Part shown: positions 8,331 to 17,580 of the stretch, one piece after another
Layout of the letters: each line of letters begins with the position of its first letter
Position numbering within the stretch: the first letter of the stretch is position 1
From: Clostridium sp. OM02-18AC
GTDB taxonomy: Bacteria; Bacillota; Clostridia; Lachnospirales; Lachnospiraceae
Assembly (NCBI RefSeq): GCF_003481825.1
Contig: NZ_QULW01000010.1
Span: 74,673 to 138,672, forward strand
Direction of reading: 5' to 3'
Length of the DNA stretch: 64,000 bases
Notes under the pieces: model-generated
Database searches by the model: none
The model's input: the letters and a program-made list of their open reading frames with translations, nothing else
What the model was told of the DNA's origin: nothing
Position numbers and translations under genes: made by a program

Positions 8331-9110
8331 TTAGTAAACAGCCGGCTCCTGCACCAAAAGCGTAGGATACCCGGCTGTTCTTAGTGTTTTTTCCATCCAG
8401 GCAGCATTGTCCAGATTGAGATAGGCTCCTACCCGCACCTTATACAAACCATTCTGAGCCACCAGAAATGCCGGATATCCGGCTGCCTGCAGCTGTCCCA
8501 GCAGTCTGTCCGCAAGATCCTTGTCGGAATATGCACCAACCTGGATCTGATAATATTCCTGCTGCCCCTCCGGACTCTTTAATGTCATGAGGATTCCATT
8601 TGCAATGGCGGAAGCAGTACGCTCAAACTGATCATCAAAGCGCTGGTTATCCGCCTCATTGTCTAAAAATCCAACTTCCACTAAAACAGCCGGCATTTCC
8701 GTTTTTCTGAGCACGATCAGCCCCGGACGTTCTATGATTCCAAGGTCATTCCAGCCAGACTGCCGAAGTTCGGTGTTGATGTTTGCCGCCAGCCGCCCGG
8801 CCTCGCTTTCTTTTGCAAAAACCAGGCCTTCCGTTCCAGACGCGGTCCCGGGAACCGGCATGGCATTCCGGTGAAATGACACAAAATAATCTGCATCCCA
8901 GTTATTCGCCATCTGTGCTTTCTGAAGCGGACTCTGATAGACATCCTGCACTCTCGTATACCCCACATCCACACCATTTTCGCTTAAGATCTGGCCAACC
9001 GCAAGCGCTATGCGTAAATTATCGTTTTTCTCCCGCCGTCCCTGATAAACAGCTCCTGGATCCGCCCCACCATGACCGGCATCCAAAATCACTTTTTTTG
9101 TTTCCTGCAA
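8331..9110 (-). CDS. N-acetylmuramoyl-L-alanine amidase with SPOR repeats, CwlC-like
   Basis: A 259-residue peptidoglycan amidase. An Amidase_3 domain (about 1-175) carries the zinc and catalytic residues H13 (DAGHGG), E27, H80 (SFHRN) and E145 (EVGF). It is followed by two SPOR half-repeats (about 187-222 and 223-258, each with the pattern Y-x-V/I-x-VGAY...AGYP). There is no signal peptide, as in Bacillus CwlC, a mother-cell lysis amidase of this size and architecture. That suggests release of spores at the end of sporulation, though this is inference. Translation should start at TTG (9108-9110), 7 nt after AAGGAAGG. Confidence 0.86.
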   Translation of the reverse strand: MQETKKVILDAGHGGADPGAVYQGRREKNDNLRIALAVGQILSENGVDVGYTRVQDVYQSPLQKAQMANNWDADYFVSFHRNAMPVPGTASGTEGLVFAKESEAGRLAANINTELRQSGWNDLGIIERPGLIVLRKTEMPAVLVEVGFLDNEADNQRFDDQFERTASAIANGILMTLKSPEGQQEYYQIQVGAYSDKDLADRLLGQLQAAGYPAFLVAQNGLYKVRVGAYLNLDNAAWMEKTLRTAGYPTLLVQEPAVY

Positions 9111-9177
9111 AATAAATCCTTCCTTTCCATATTGCCCTCTTACTACAATATGAAAAGAAAGGATTCCTGGTTCAACA

Positions 9178-9615
9178 TTATTCTTCTACGTCCACACCCC
9201 GTGGTCCGACATGCGTGGAAAATACGATCTGAGTACTGGTTTTTCCAAATTTCTGGAGTTGACCAATAAAAATATCCAGTTCCATCGTACTCTGAAATGC
9301 CACTTTTAACAGCATGGAATATTCCCCTGTCACACAGTTGCATTCCAGCACATTTGGAATACTCTCGGCATAGGAATAAAATTTGGGTTTATCCTCCGGA
9401 GTTACATCCAGGTTAATAAACGCAATGATGTGATATCCAAGCCGGATTGGATCTACCATCGCATGATATCCGGCAATCACACCGTCTTTTTCCAGTTTTT
9501 CTATCCGTGCAGATACCGCCGGTGAAGAAAGGAATGTATTCTCTGCTATGGTTTTCAGGGAAGCCCTGGCATTGTCCTGTAAAATTTTTAATATTTTTCT
9601 GTCGATATCATCCAT
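9178..9615 (-). CDS. Lrp/AsnC family transcriptional regulator
   Basis: A 145-residue regulator opening MDDIDRKILKILQDNARAS. An N-terminal winged helix-turn-helix (about 1-60; recognition region SSPAVSARIEKLEKDGVI) is followed by a RAM ligand-binding domain (about 65-140). Members form octamers that sense amino acids and control amino-acid metabolism. Targets and ligand are unknown here. The neighbouring CPBP protease is upstream and separated by a terminator, so the gene probably has its own promoter. A GAGGAGGAG purine run lies before the ATG. The ending GPRGVDVEE is an acidic tail. Confidence 0.9.
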   Translation of the reverse strand: MDDIDRKILKILQDNARASLKTIAENTFLSSPAVSARIEKLEKDGVIAGYHAMVDPIRLGYHIIAFINLDVTPEDKPKFYSYAESIPNVLECNCVTGEYSMLLKVAFQSTMELDIFIGQLQKFGKTSTQIVFSTHVGPRGVDVEE

Positions 9616-9687
9616 AATGGTTTCTTCTCCTCCTCATTGATAAAATGAACGTAGCTGATAAGCTGCCAGACAGCCACAAGTGAGCTT

Positions 9688-9728
9688 GAAAAAAAGAAAA
9701 GGCGCCCGAACCTCTGTCCGAACGCCTT
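9688..9728 (-). terminator. terminator of the EF-G paralogue/CPBP operon
   Basis: Stem AAGGCG (9699-9704) / CGCCTT (9723-9728), with further pairing of the CGAAC and GTTCGG regions inside, then a long T run on the minus strand (9688-9698). Confidence 0.72.
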
Positions 9729-9839
9729 CGCTCTCATCACTTAATCTTATTTTGTATCATACCCTCTTATGTTTCACTTGTCAACAAAAAAATTTAAGAA
9801 ATTAAGCTTTTAAAAATTTCATCTGTATGGTTACATCCG

Positions 9840-10769
9840 TCATCCAAACAAAAATAACAAGATACATCCTGCAAGAAATACCCAGAATCCAGGCGACTTC
9901 AGGCAGGTGATGCCCATTGGTTCTTCCTGATATACCCAGCCGGAAAACCAGGAAATCCGTTTGTAATGGGAGACAAACAGAATCACTGCAATCACCATGG
10001 CGACATATGCAAATAGATTCAAAGCTCCATATCCCAGATATGCAAACAGATTTCCGCTGTCTGCTGCACGTGATAAAACCACGGGCAGCACTCCTCCAAG
10101 GAAATTAATACACATATGAAGCGCGATATTATAACGGAGTCTTCCTGTACTGCTGTAGATCCACGCAAAAACAGCACCAAGGATTGCGGCATAAAAAAAC
10201 TGATAAAAGTTTCCATGGAACAGACCAAACAGGAGTCCTGAAAACAATACTGCTGTTTTCTGTCCATAAGGCACCAGCCGCTCTACCAGGTACTTTCGAA
10301 ACATCAGTTCTTCCATAACCGGAGCAATGATCACCGTCGTGAGAACAAGCATCTCCAGATCCATCTGATCTACAAGATCAGCGACAGGATTGCTGTAATC
10401 CATGCCTCTCAGGGTACCTGCCGCTTCCATCAGAATGCCTCCAAGCAGGTTTCCCAGATACGTAAAACCATAACACAACACCAGCAAACCCAAAAACTGA
10501 CTCAGACTAATTTTCTTTTTTTCTTGCATTTCACAGGACGGGATTCTTCCCATGAGCCAGGCAAACAACGGAAATCCAATTCCGTACATGGCAAATTCTG
10601 ACACCAGAAGAGCCGCACGCGTAAACGCACGGCTCTGTCCAAAGATCAGAACAAACGGTTCCAGCAGCGCACCAAGGAAGAGCTGCACTGCTGTAGAAAC
10701 CGCGAGAAATGCTGTATAAATCCAGCATATTCTGGATATCTGTCTTCTGGTATTCATAGAATTATACAT
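9840..10769 (-). CDS. CPBP family intramembrane glutamic protease (CAAX protease-like)
   Basis: A 309-residue membrane protein with about eight hydrophobic segments. It carries the CPBP/Abi catalytic motifs: EE-x3-R (E153, E154, R158 in MEELMFRKY), F-x3-H (H185 in FGLFHGN) and H-x3-N (H218, N222 in HMCIN). Relatives cleave CAAX-type or other transmembrane substrates, or process bacteriocins; the substrate here is unknown. The open frame overlaps the 3' end of the EF-G paralogue by 8 nt. An alternative ATG at 10757 lies four codons in, and neither has a clear Shine-Dalgarno, so translation is probably coupled to the upstream gene. Confidence 0.87.
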   Translation of the reverse strand: MYNSMNTRRQISRICWIYTAFLAVSTAVQLFLGALLEPFVLIFGQSRAFTRAALLVSEFAMYGIGFPLFAWLMGRIPSCEMQEKKKISLSQFLGLLVLCYGFTYLGNLLGGILMEAAGTLRGMDYSNPVADLVDQMDLEMLVLTTVIIAPVMEELMFRKYLVERLVPYGQKTAVLFSGLLFGLFHGNFYQFFYAAILGAVFAWIYSSTGRLRYNIALHMCINFLGGVLPVVLSRAADSGNLFAYLGYGALNLFAYVAMVIAVILFVSHYKRISWFSGWVYQEEPMGITCLKSPGFWVFLAGCILLFLFG

Positions 10770-12864
10770 CCAGTTTGTCGACCTTTGCGGCTCTGGCTTC
10801 TACTTCCTTCTTCTGGATGTCGCCAGGTGCCTGCTCATAACGGCTGAATTCATACTCATATAAGCCGATACCTCCAGTCATGGAGCGCAGGTCTGTGTTA
10901 TAGCCAAACAGTTCGGACATCGGGATGTCTGCCTCGATCACCTGTTTGCCGTGATGATCGGAATTCATACCAAGGACACGTCCTCTTCTGCGGTTTAAGT
11001 CGCCCATAACGTCACCGGTGAATTTATCCGGAACCGTTACTTTCAGGGATGCAATTGGCTCTAAGAGAACCGGATTTGCCTCCATGAAGCCTTTCTTGAA
11101 TGCCATCATGGCAGCGGTCTTAAATGCCATCTCCGAAGAATCTACCGGATGGTAGGAACCATCTACCAGAGTTGCCTTTACACCAACTACCGGGTATGCA
11201 GCCAGAGGTCCCTTTACGCAGCTTTCTGCAACACCCTTTTCAACTGCCGGGAAGTAGTTCTTCGGAACTGCACCGCCGAAGACCTTCTCTTCAAATACAT
11301 AAGGCTTTTCCAGATCGCCGGACGGCTCGAAGATCATCTTAACATCACCATACTGACCATGTCCGCCGGACTGTTTCTTATATTTGCCCTGAACTTCGAC
11401 TTTCTTTCTTAAGGTCTCGCGGAATGCAAATTTCGGCTTGCTCAGTTCGATCTCAACCTTGTAACGGCCTAACAGTTTGCTGACAACCACTTCCAGCTGC
11501 TGATCACCAATGCCGTATAAAAGAAGCTGGCGGTTTTCTTTATCGTTCACAGACTTTAAGGTCAGATCCTCTTCCATCAGTTTTGCCAGTGCGCTGGAAA
11601 CTTTGTCCTCGTCACCCTTGGTCACGGTCTTATAACGCATATATGTATACGGTGTGGAAGTCTGCGGTTTGTGATATACGATCGGTGCAGAGCGAAGAGC
11701 AATGGTATCGCCGGTCTGGGTCACACCAAGTTTTGCCACGGCACCGATATCACCTGCGCGCAGCTCCGGAACTTCAATAGTGTCTTTACCACGGAGCAGG
11801 TACAGCTTGCCGACTTTTTCCTCGGTATCCTTATTTACATTGTAAATCGTGCTGTCCGGTTTTAAGATACCGGTACAGACTTTCATCAGGGAATATTTGC
11901 CGATGAACGGGTCTACAATGGTCTTAAATACTCTTGCAGATAAAGAAACCTGATCGTTGTACTTTGCGGTAAAACGCTCACCAGTGGAAACATCAACACC
12001 GATACACTCGAATTTGTCCGGGGTCGGAAGGTAACGGTCAATGACCTGTAAGAGGGTCTTAAATCCCTGGCAGTTTACGCCGGAACCCATAAGCACCGGA
12101 ACGATAGAGCCATCTATCACATGTTCCCGAAGGGCGCCCTGAATTTCTTCCAGTGTAAATTCTTCACCGGAGAAGTAGCGCTCCATATACTCCTCACTGG
12201 TCTCTGCCACTGCCTCTAAGAGCGCATCTCTGGCAATACCGAGGTTCTTCTGGGAGTAATCAGGAATCTCGCATTCTTCGTAATCACTTAAATTGGTAAA
12301 GCGTCTGCCGGCCATTTTTACAACGTTTACATATCCGACAAACTTTTCATTTTCACGGATCGGGAGCTGGAACGGAGCAATGCTTCTGCCGAACCTTCTC
12401 TCTAATTTCAGGACAAGTTCACGGAAGCTTGCATGATCGTCGTCCATGTTGGTGACAAAAATAATACGAGGCAGTTTGAGCTTATCGCACAGCTCCCATG
12501 CTTTTTCCGTACCAACCTCGATGCCAGCCTTGCAGTTCACAACGATGATCGCCGCATCTGCCACACTGACTGCTTCTTCTACTTCGCCGACAAAGTCAAA
12601 ATAACCCGGGGTATCCAGAATATTGATCTTCATCATGCCTTCATCGCCCTGATACTCGATCGGGATCAGAGACGTGGAGATGGAAAACTGACGTTTGATT
12701 TCTTCCTTGTCGTAGTCGCTGATGGTGTTACCGTCAACAACCTTGCCCATGCGCTTGGTGACTCCGGTTACCAGGGCAAGTGCTTCTGCAACCGTCGTCT
12801 TGCCGGCCCCGCCGTGACCAAGTAAAACGACGTTTCGGATCTGTTTTGTACCATAAACGTTCAT
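10762..12864 (-). CDS. elongation factor G-like GTPase (EF-G paralogue)
   Basis: A 700-residue translational GTPase with all EF-G domains, but not the canonical copy. The P-loop reads GHGGAGKT instead of GHIDAGKT, the G3 region is DTPGYFDF rather than DTPGHVDF, and the NKxD motif is replaced by TNMDDD. These features mark the EF-G-like subgroup (EF-G2-type). Members bind GTP and ribosomes, but some have little translocase activity; the role here is unknown. The C-terminal domain IV/V region (RRRGRVLGM, SELFGYNTDLRSMTGG) is well conserved. An AGGAGGGA Shine-Dalgarno precedes the ATG. It is co-transcribed with the CPBP protease. Confidence 0.88.
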   Translation of the reverse strand: MNVYGTKQIRNVVLLGHGGAGKTTVAEALALVTGVTKRMGKVVDGNTISDYDKEEIKRQFSISTSLIPIEYQGDEGMMKINILDTPGYFDFVGEVEEAVSVADAAIIVVNCKAGIEVGTEKAWELCDKLKLPRIIFVTNMDDDHASFRELVLKLERRFGRSIAPFQLPIRENEKFVGYVNVVKMAGRRFTNLSDYEECEIPDYSQKNLGIARDALLEAVAETSEEYMERYFSGEEFTLEEIQGALREHVIDGSIVPVLMGSGVNCQGFKTLLQVIDRYLPTPDKFECIGVDVSTGERFTAKYNDQVSLSARVFKTIVDPFIGKYSLMKVCTGILKPDSTIYNVNKDTEEKVGKLYLLRGKDTIEVPELRAGDIGAVAKLGVTQTGDTIALRSAPIVYHKPQTSTPYTYMRYKTVTKGDEDKVSSALAKLMEEDLTLKSVNDKENRQLLLYGIGDQQLEVVVSKLLGRYKVEIELSKPKFAFRETLRKKVEVQGKYKKQSGGHGQYGDVKMIFEPSGDLEKPYVFEEKVFGGAVPKNYFPAVEKGVAESCVKGPLAAYPVVGVKATLVDGSYHPVDSSEMAFKTAAMMAFKKGFMEANPVLLEPIASLKVTVPDKFTGDVMGDLNRRRGRVLGMNSDHHGKQVIEADIPMSELFGYNTDLRSMTGGIGLYEYEFSRYEQAPGDIQKKEVEARAAKVDKLDV

Positions 12865-12903
12865 ATAATTCCCTCCTGTACACCAAATTTAGTCTATGAG
12901 GAT

Positions 12904-12932
12904 ATTCTACTAAAAAAGTTTGAAAATTTCAA
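12904..12932 (-). promoter_or_regulatory. promoter of the EF-G paralogue, inside an inverted repeat
   Basis: Minus strand TTGAAA (12927-12932), 17 nt, TAGAAT (12904-12909). The arms ATATTCTACT (12902-12911) and AGTAGAATAT (12932-12941) form a perfect 10-bp inverted repeat. One arm contains the -10 box, and the -35 box lies almost entirely in the loop, sharing only base 12932 with the other arm. Confidence 0.6.
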
Positions 12933-13048
12933 GTAGAATATACGATTTGCACAAATTATTTTTCAAAATTTTTTCTTATCGTCTGATACATCTCTATCGT
13001 TCAAAGTTCTTTTCGCTTTTTACTATTACAGTTTAAAGCAATAAAGCA

Positions 13049-13077
13049 TTGACAACATTTTCAGATTATCATAGAAT
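13049..13077 (+). promoter_or_regulatory. promoter of tyrA-aroA
   Basis: Consensus TTGACA (13049-13054), 17-nt spacer, TAGAAT (13072-13077). The leader is about 65 nt. Confidence 0.75.
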
Positions 13078-13149
13078 AGCATTTAGTATTTATATTAGTG
13101 TTCTTATTAGAAACTGATATACACAAATATACCATTAGGAGATTTCGAC

Positions 13150-14250
13150 ATGAAAGACACAACATTTGGCTTTATCGGTCTGGGACTGATTGGCGGTTCG
13201 ATCGCCAGAGGCATCAAACGCGCCTGCCCGACAGCCCGGATCATGGCATACATGCGTACCCGCGCAAAACTGGAGCAGGCGAAAGCCGACGGCATCGTGG
13301 ACGTCATCCTCGACGGCATAGGGGAACCGTTAAGGGAATGCGACATCATTTTCCTGTGTACACCAGTAGAATACAATGCACAGTATCTGTCTTTGATCCG
13401 TCCATTCTTAAAGCCTGGTGCTCTGATTTCCGACGTTGGTTCCACAAAACAGGATATCCATCAGGTTGTCACGAAACTGGGTATGGAGGACGTTTTTGTC
13501 GGCGGGCATCCTATGGCAGGCTCCGAAAAAACAGGCTATGAGAATTCTACAGATCATCTTCTGGAAAATGCCTACTATATCGTAACACCAACTGCACATT
13601 CTTCCAAAGAGGATACCGACCGCATTGTTGCAGTGGCCAATCTGATCGATGCCATTCCGATCGTACTGGACTATCATGAACATGACCGGATCGTGGCTGC
13701 CATCAGCCATCTTCCGCATCTGGTTGCTTCCAGCCTGGTAAACCTGGTCCGCGACTGTGACAACAAAGAAGAACTGATGAAACGCCTTGCCGCAGGCGGA
13801 TTTAAAGACATTACCCGTATTGCATCCTCTTCCCCGGAAATGTGGGAACAGATCTGCATGACGAACACCGGCAATATCATAACCATGCTGGAAGATTACA
13901 TCGCTTCCTTAAACCAGATTCTTGCTTCCTTAAAGAACCGGAATGGAAACGATATTTACCAGCTCTTTGACACATCACGTACTTACCGCAATTCCATCTC
14001 GGAAACACGCCGCGGCTCTGTCACTCCGGAATACTCCTTTACCGTGGATATTGTGGATGAACCAGGTGCGATTTCCACCTTATCCTGCATTTTAAGTGCA
14101 CGCGGCATCAGCATCGGCAACATCGGCATCAACCACAACCGGGAACAGGGCGATGGTGCCTTAAAGATTGTCTTTTACGATGAAGAATCCATGCATCGGG
14201 CGTGGGAACAGCTGAAAAAATATAATTACGAACTGATTCCGAAACACTAA
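13150..14250 (+). CDS. tyrA: prephenate dehydrogenase with C-terminal ACT domain
   Basis: A 366-residue enzyme oxidatively decarboxylating prephenate to 4-hydroxyphenylpyruvate for tyrosine synthesis. The NAD-binding loop GLGLIGGS (10-17), the HPMAGSE active-site block (about 118-124) and the central HHxD-like region YHEHDR are present. The last 75 residues (FTVDIVDEPGAISTLSCIL...) form an ACT domain, the usual site of tyrosine feedback inhibition. ATTAGGAG upstream supports the ATG. aroA follows after 29 nt, so both are read from the promoter at 13049-13077 as a short aromatic-amino-acid operon. Confidence 0.94.
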   Translation: MKDTTFGFIGLGLIGGSIARGIKRACPTARIMAYMRTRAKLEQAKADGIVDVILDGIGEPLRECDIIFLCTPVEYNAQYLSLIRPFLKPGALISDVGSTKQDIHQVVTKLGMEDVFVGGHPMAGSEKTGYENSTDHLLENAYYIVTPTAHSSKEDTDRIVAVANLIDAIPIVLDYHEHDRIVAAISHLPHLVASSLVNLVRDCDNKEELMKRLAAGGFKDITRIASSSPEMWEQICMTNTGNIITMLEDYIASLNQILASLKNRNGNDIYQLFDTSRTYRNSISETRRGSVTPEYSFTVDIVDEPGAISTLSCILSARGISIGNIGINHNREQGDGALKIVFYDEESMHRAWEQLKKYNYELIPKH

Positions 14251-14279
14251 GCCGCAATCAGGGAAATGGGGAAACTCTT

Positions 14280-15554
14280 ATGAAATTTTCAAGATGTAAT
14301 AGTCTGAAGGGCGAAGTGACCATTCCGGGAGATAAATCCATCTCCCACCGCAGTGTCATGTTCGGCTCCCTTGCAAAAGGTACCACAAAGATCACCGGCT
14401 TTCTGCAGGGTGCAGACTGCCTGTCCACTATATCATGCTTCCAGAAGATGGGCGTTTCCATCGAAAATACCGGCGATACCGTTCTGGTTCACGGCAATGG
14501 ACTGCACGGTTTAAAAAAGCCAGATGAGGTTCTCGACTGCGGCAACAGCGGTACCACAACCCGGCTGATCTCCGGCATTCTCTGCGCACAGGACTTTTCC
14601 GTAACACTTACCGGCGATGCCTCCATCCAGAAACGTCCTATGAAACGGATCATGGATCCCTTAAGCCAGATGGGTGCTGATATCAAAAGCATCCATGGAA
14701 ACGGCTGTGCACCGCTCGCCATCCAGGGAAAGCCGCTGCACGGAATCCACTATCAGTCTCCGGTTGCTTCCGCACAGGTCAAATCTTCCATTCTCCTTGC
14801 AGGCCTTTACGCAGACGGAGAAACCAGGGTGACCGAGCCTTTGCTCTCCCGCAACCATACCGAACTGATGTTAAGCGAATTCGGAGCCGATGTCCGGACA
14901 GAAGGCACAACTGCCATCATTCAGCCCGCCAGAGAACTTTTCGCAAAAGAGATCCAGGTTCCTGGAGATATTTCTTCTGCAGCATTTTTCCTTGCTGCAG
15001 GATTGATCGTTCCGGGATCGGAGCTTCTCATCAAAAATGTCGGAATCAATCCGACCCGCGACGGCATGATCCGTGTATGCCAGGCCATGGACGGTGACCT
15101 TACCCTCTTAAACCGAAAAGAGACCGGTGAACCGGTTGCTGATATTCTCGTACGCTCCTCTTCCTTACACGGCATGGATATTCACGGGGAAATCATTCCA
15201 ACCCTGATCGATGAACTTCCCATGATTGCAGCTATGGCATGCTTTGCCAGCGGCGATACCATCATCCGTGACGCAGCAGAGCTGAAAGTAAAAGAATCCA
15301 ACCGCATTGCCGTTATGGTAGAAAGCTTACGTGCAATGGGAGCTGACGTAGAGGAGACCGAAGACGGCATGATCATTCACGGTGGGAAACCACTCCACGG
15401 CGCTGTGATCGACAGCCATCTGGATCACCGCATTGCCATGACCTTTGCCGTGACCGCCGGTATGGCAGAGGGCGAAACAGAAATTCTCGGTGCAGAATGT
15501 GTGAATATCTCCTACCCGGGATTTTATCAGGATCTTGCCAGATTGACCCGGTAA
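14280..15554 (+). CDS. aroA: 3-phosphoshikimate 1-carboxyvinyltransferase (EPSP synthase)
   Basis: A 424-residue enzyme joining PEP to shikimate 3-phosphate in the shikimate pathway. The signatures PGDKSISHR (17-25), LDCGNSGTTTRL (residues near 81-92) and KVKESNRI (about 338-345, ELKVKESNRIAVM) are intact, as is the C-terminal DHRIAMTFA block. The length is normal. A purine-rich GGGGAAA precedes the ATG. It is the second gene of the tyrA-aroA operon and is followed by a strong terminator. Confidence 0.95.
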   Translation: MKFSRCNSLKGEVTIPGDKSISHRSVMFGSLAKGTTKITGFLQGADCLSTISCFQKMGVSIENTGDTVLVHGNGLHGLKKPDEVLDCGNSGTTTRLISGILCAQDFSVTLTGDASIQKRPMKRIMDPLSQMGADIKSIHGNGCAPLAIQGKPLHGIHYQSPVASAQVKSSILLAGLYADGETRVTEPLLSRNHTELMLSEFGADVRTEGTTAIIQPARELFAKEIQVPGDISSAAFFLAAGLIVPGSELLIKNVGINPTRDGMIRVCQAMDGDLTLLNRKETGEPVADILVRSSSLHGMDIHGEIIPTLIDELPMIAAMACFASGDTIIRDAAELKVKESNRIAVMVESLRAMGADVEETEDGMIIHGGKPLHGAVIDSHLDHRIAMTFAVTAGMAEGETEILGAECVNISYPGFYQDLARLTR

Positions 15555-15623
15555 TATGCCAGGCATTCTCTTTTATTTGCAGCAATCAGGCATAACAACT
15601 GATTACCGTATATCTGTCTTTTC

Positions 15624-15656
15624 ACGGGGTGTCCGGTTTCGGGCATCCCGTTTTTT
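15624..15656 (+). terminator. terminator of tyrA-aroA
   Basis: Stem ACGGGGTGTCC / GGGCATCCCGT around a short loop, ending in TTTTTT (15651-15656). Confidence 0.8.
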
Positions 15657-15707
15657 AAGATTCTCTTACAACATTCTTCCAATCTCCCAAATCTTCCCCC
15701 AAAAGTA

Positions 15708-15736
15708 TTGGCAAGTTTTTTTTCATGGTCTATAAT
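15708..15736 (+). promoter_or_regulatory. promoter of the SGNH esterase gene
   Basis: TTGGCA (15708-15713), 17 nt, TATAAT (15731-15736). The roughly 60-nt leader holds a TTTCTG/CAGAAA hairpin and a GGGTCA/TGACCC pair whose 3' half abuts the start codon. Confidence 0.7.
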
Positions 15737-15804
15737 GGACACCATCGGGTCATTTCTGCCTTGCAGAAAGGCCCTCAAATTTTTAACTTAGGAGAATCTG
15801 ACCC

Positions 15805-17463
15805 ATGAAAAAAAACGCATCACGTATAAAAGCCCTGCTTCTTGGCTGCATCTGTGCAGTAACGACAGCACTGTCTGCCGTTCCGGTCTCTGCCGCCACG
15901 GTTGTTGCAGGCGCTTCTTCAGCCACAAATGATCCAGCACTCACTGCCGCTCCCGGAACCTATACCGAGCAGCAGACCGGCGGAGTTTCAGTAGACAAGC
16001 CGTCTGCACCGCCAACCGTGTGGATCGTGGGCGACTCTACAGCAGCTGCATTTAACGATACCACCTACTACTCTCCGCGCTATGGCTGGGGAACCCAGCT
16101 TGGCCTTTATCTGCAGGGCGTCAGCATTCAGAACCTTGCCGTATCCGGAACCAGTTCCAAATCCTACTCCGATACCGAACAGTATCAGCGGCTGCTTCAG
16201 GGTGTACAGGCCGGTGACTATGTACTGATCGGTTTCGGCCATAACGATGAACGTACCGAGCAGGGACGTTACTCCAATCCGACCGGATCGGTCTCTACCA
16301 GCGGTTCTTTTCAGTATAATCTCTACGAAAAGTACATCAAACCCGTAAAAAACAAACAGGCTAATCCGATTCTGGTAACTCCGATCGTACGCCGCAATGT
16401 CGCAAACAACTACACCGGCGAGGACGGACACATCACCAGCAGTAAAAAGAATGAGGAAGGTACTTTCCAGGGCGGCGATTATGCAAAAGCAATCCGCCAG
16501 TTGGGTGTAGGCAAAAGCGTTCCGGTTCTGGATCTGACTGCCCGCACCAAAGATGTATATGAACGTCTCGGCGCAGACGGGGTCAAAAACCGCCATGCAC
16601 AGACTTCCAACCGCGATGTCAGCATCGACAACACACACACCAATCTCTACGGTGCCCAGTGCAATGCCTGGTTCATTGCCGATGAACTGTTAAAGTCAAA
16701 CTCCGGACTCAAAAATTATGTTGTTTCCAATCCGCAGGTTCCGCAGTATGACAGCAATTCCATCAATGCGAACTATCATGCACAGAGTTTTACCGTGCCT
16801 GCCGGTGTAAGCAGCATCTTTTCGACGGTTGGAGACTGGAAGCCAACCGTATTCGGTAATATCGACGGTTATGAGTACTTAAATAACATGTATTTCTGTC
16901 TGCAGGGGAACTCTGACAACTCCATTCATATGGCAGTTGGAACCAACTCCGGCGCTACCAGAACGCAGCAGGTTGGCGGTCTTGACCAGGGAAGCGATGG
17001 AATTGCGATGTATTACCGTGAAGTTCCGGCTTCCGCAAACTTTATTCTCTCTGCCGATGTTACCATCAACGCTTACAATGCCTCTGTTTTAAATTCGTTC
17101 GGACTGATGGTTCGCGATGATATCTACCTCGACACCGTTGTCAACGATACCCTGGGCGACTATGTTGCAGCCGGACAGCTTCAGCTCTCCTCTGCATCCC
17201 CATGGAACTGTTTTGCAAGAAAGAACGGGCAGCTCACTTCCGGCGGCACCGCTTCCCGTGTGTACAAAGCAGGTGAAACCGTTCACGTTGAGATCCGGAA
17301 AGGACCAGATGGATACACCTGCGTCTTCGGCGACAATGCCCCGGTATCTGCAGGCTTTGACTTCCCGCTGACTGCAATCGATTCCGACCATGTGTATGTT
17401 GGTATGTTCGTGGCACGCAGCGCAGATGTCACCTTCAAAAATGTAAACTTAGTTTACCAGTAA
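15805..17463 (+). CDS. secreted SGNH/GDSL hydrolase, rhamnogalacturonan acetylesterase-like (CE12 type)
   Basis: A 552-residue exported protein. A Lys/Arg-rich start and hydrophobic stretch ending near PVSA-ATV form a signal peptide (cleavage about residue 30). The SGNH domain (about 70-300) has GDSTAAAF (catalytic Ser), G in SGTSSKS, GHNDE and DNTHTN (catalytic Asp/His), the pattern of CE12 pectin and rhamnogalacturonan deacetylases. Residues about 310-552 form a beta-rich C-terminal module with aromatic residues, possibly carbohydrate-binding. It probably removes acetyl groups from plant or host glycans outside the cell. AGGAGAA precedes the ATG. It is monocistronic. Confidence 0.82.
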   Translation: MKKNASRIKALLLGCICAVTTALSAVPVSAATVVAGASSATNDPALTAAPGTYTEQQTGGVSVDKPSAPPTVWIVGDSTAAAFNDTTYYSPRYGWGTQLGLYLQGVSIQNLAVSGTSSKSYSDTEQYQRLLQGVQAGDYVLIGFGHNDERTEQGRYSNPTGSVSTSGSFQYNLYEKYIKPVKNKQANPILVTPIVRRNVANNYTGEDGHITSSKKNEEGTFQGGDYAKAIRQLGVGKSVPVLDLTARTKDVYERLGADGVKNRHAQTSNRDVSIDNTHTNLYGAQCNAWFIADELLKSNSGLKNYVVSNPQVPQYDSNSINANYHAQSFTVPAGVSSIFSTVGDWKPTVFGNIDGYEYLNNMYFCLQGNSDNSIHMAVGTNSGATRTQQVGGLDQGSDGIAMYYREVPASANFILSADVTINAYNASVLNSFGLMVRDDIYLDTVVNDTLGDYVAAGQLQLSSASPWNCFARKNGQLTSGGTASRVYKAGETVHVEIRKGPDGYTCVFGDNAPVSAGFDFPLTAIDSDHVYVGMFVARSADVTFKNVNLVYQ

Positions 17464-17509
17464 AATAAAATCCGCATAAGGCGCGTCTGCGCCTCCCTGA
17501 TATGCAGCG

Positions 17510-17544
17510 AAAAGGCCCGGAGCGAAATGCTCCGGGCCTTTTTA
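17510..17544. terminator. bidirectional terminator between the SGNH esterase and yebC
   Basis: AAAGGCCCGGAGC / GCTCCGGGCCTTT with a short loop, T tracts on both sides. It serves the converging SGNH esterase (plus) and yebC (minus) transcripts. Confidence 0.85.
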
Positions 17545-17580
17545 ACATCATTTATCATTACGATGTTCCCGATTCTGTTT

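Noticed and set aside
12920..12939. Plus-strand promoter TTGAAA...TAGAAT in the EF-G/tyrA interval
   Set aside because: The spacer is only 8 nt; the boxes arise from the inverted repeat, and tyrA has its own consensus promoter further down.
15743..15804. PreQ1, fluoride or cyclic di-GMP riboswitch upstream of the SGNH esterase
   Set aside because: Leader length and sequence do not match the cores of these classes.
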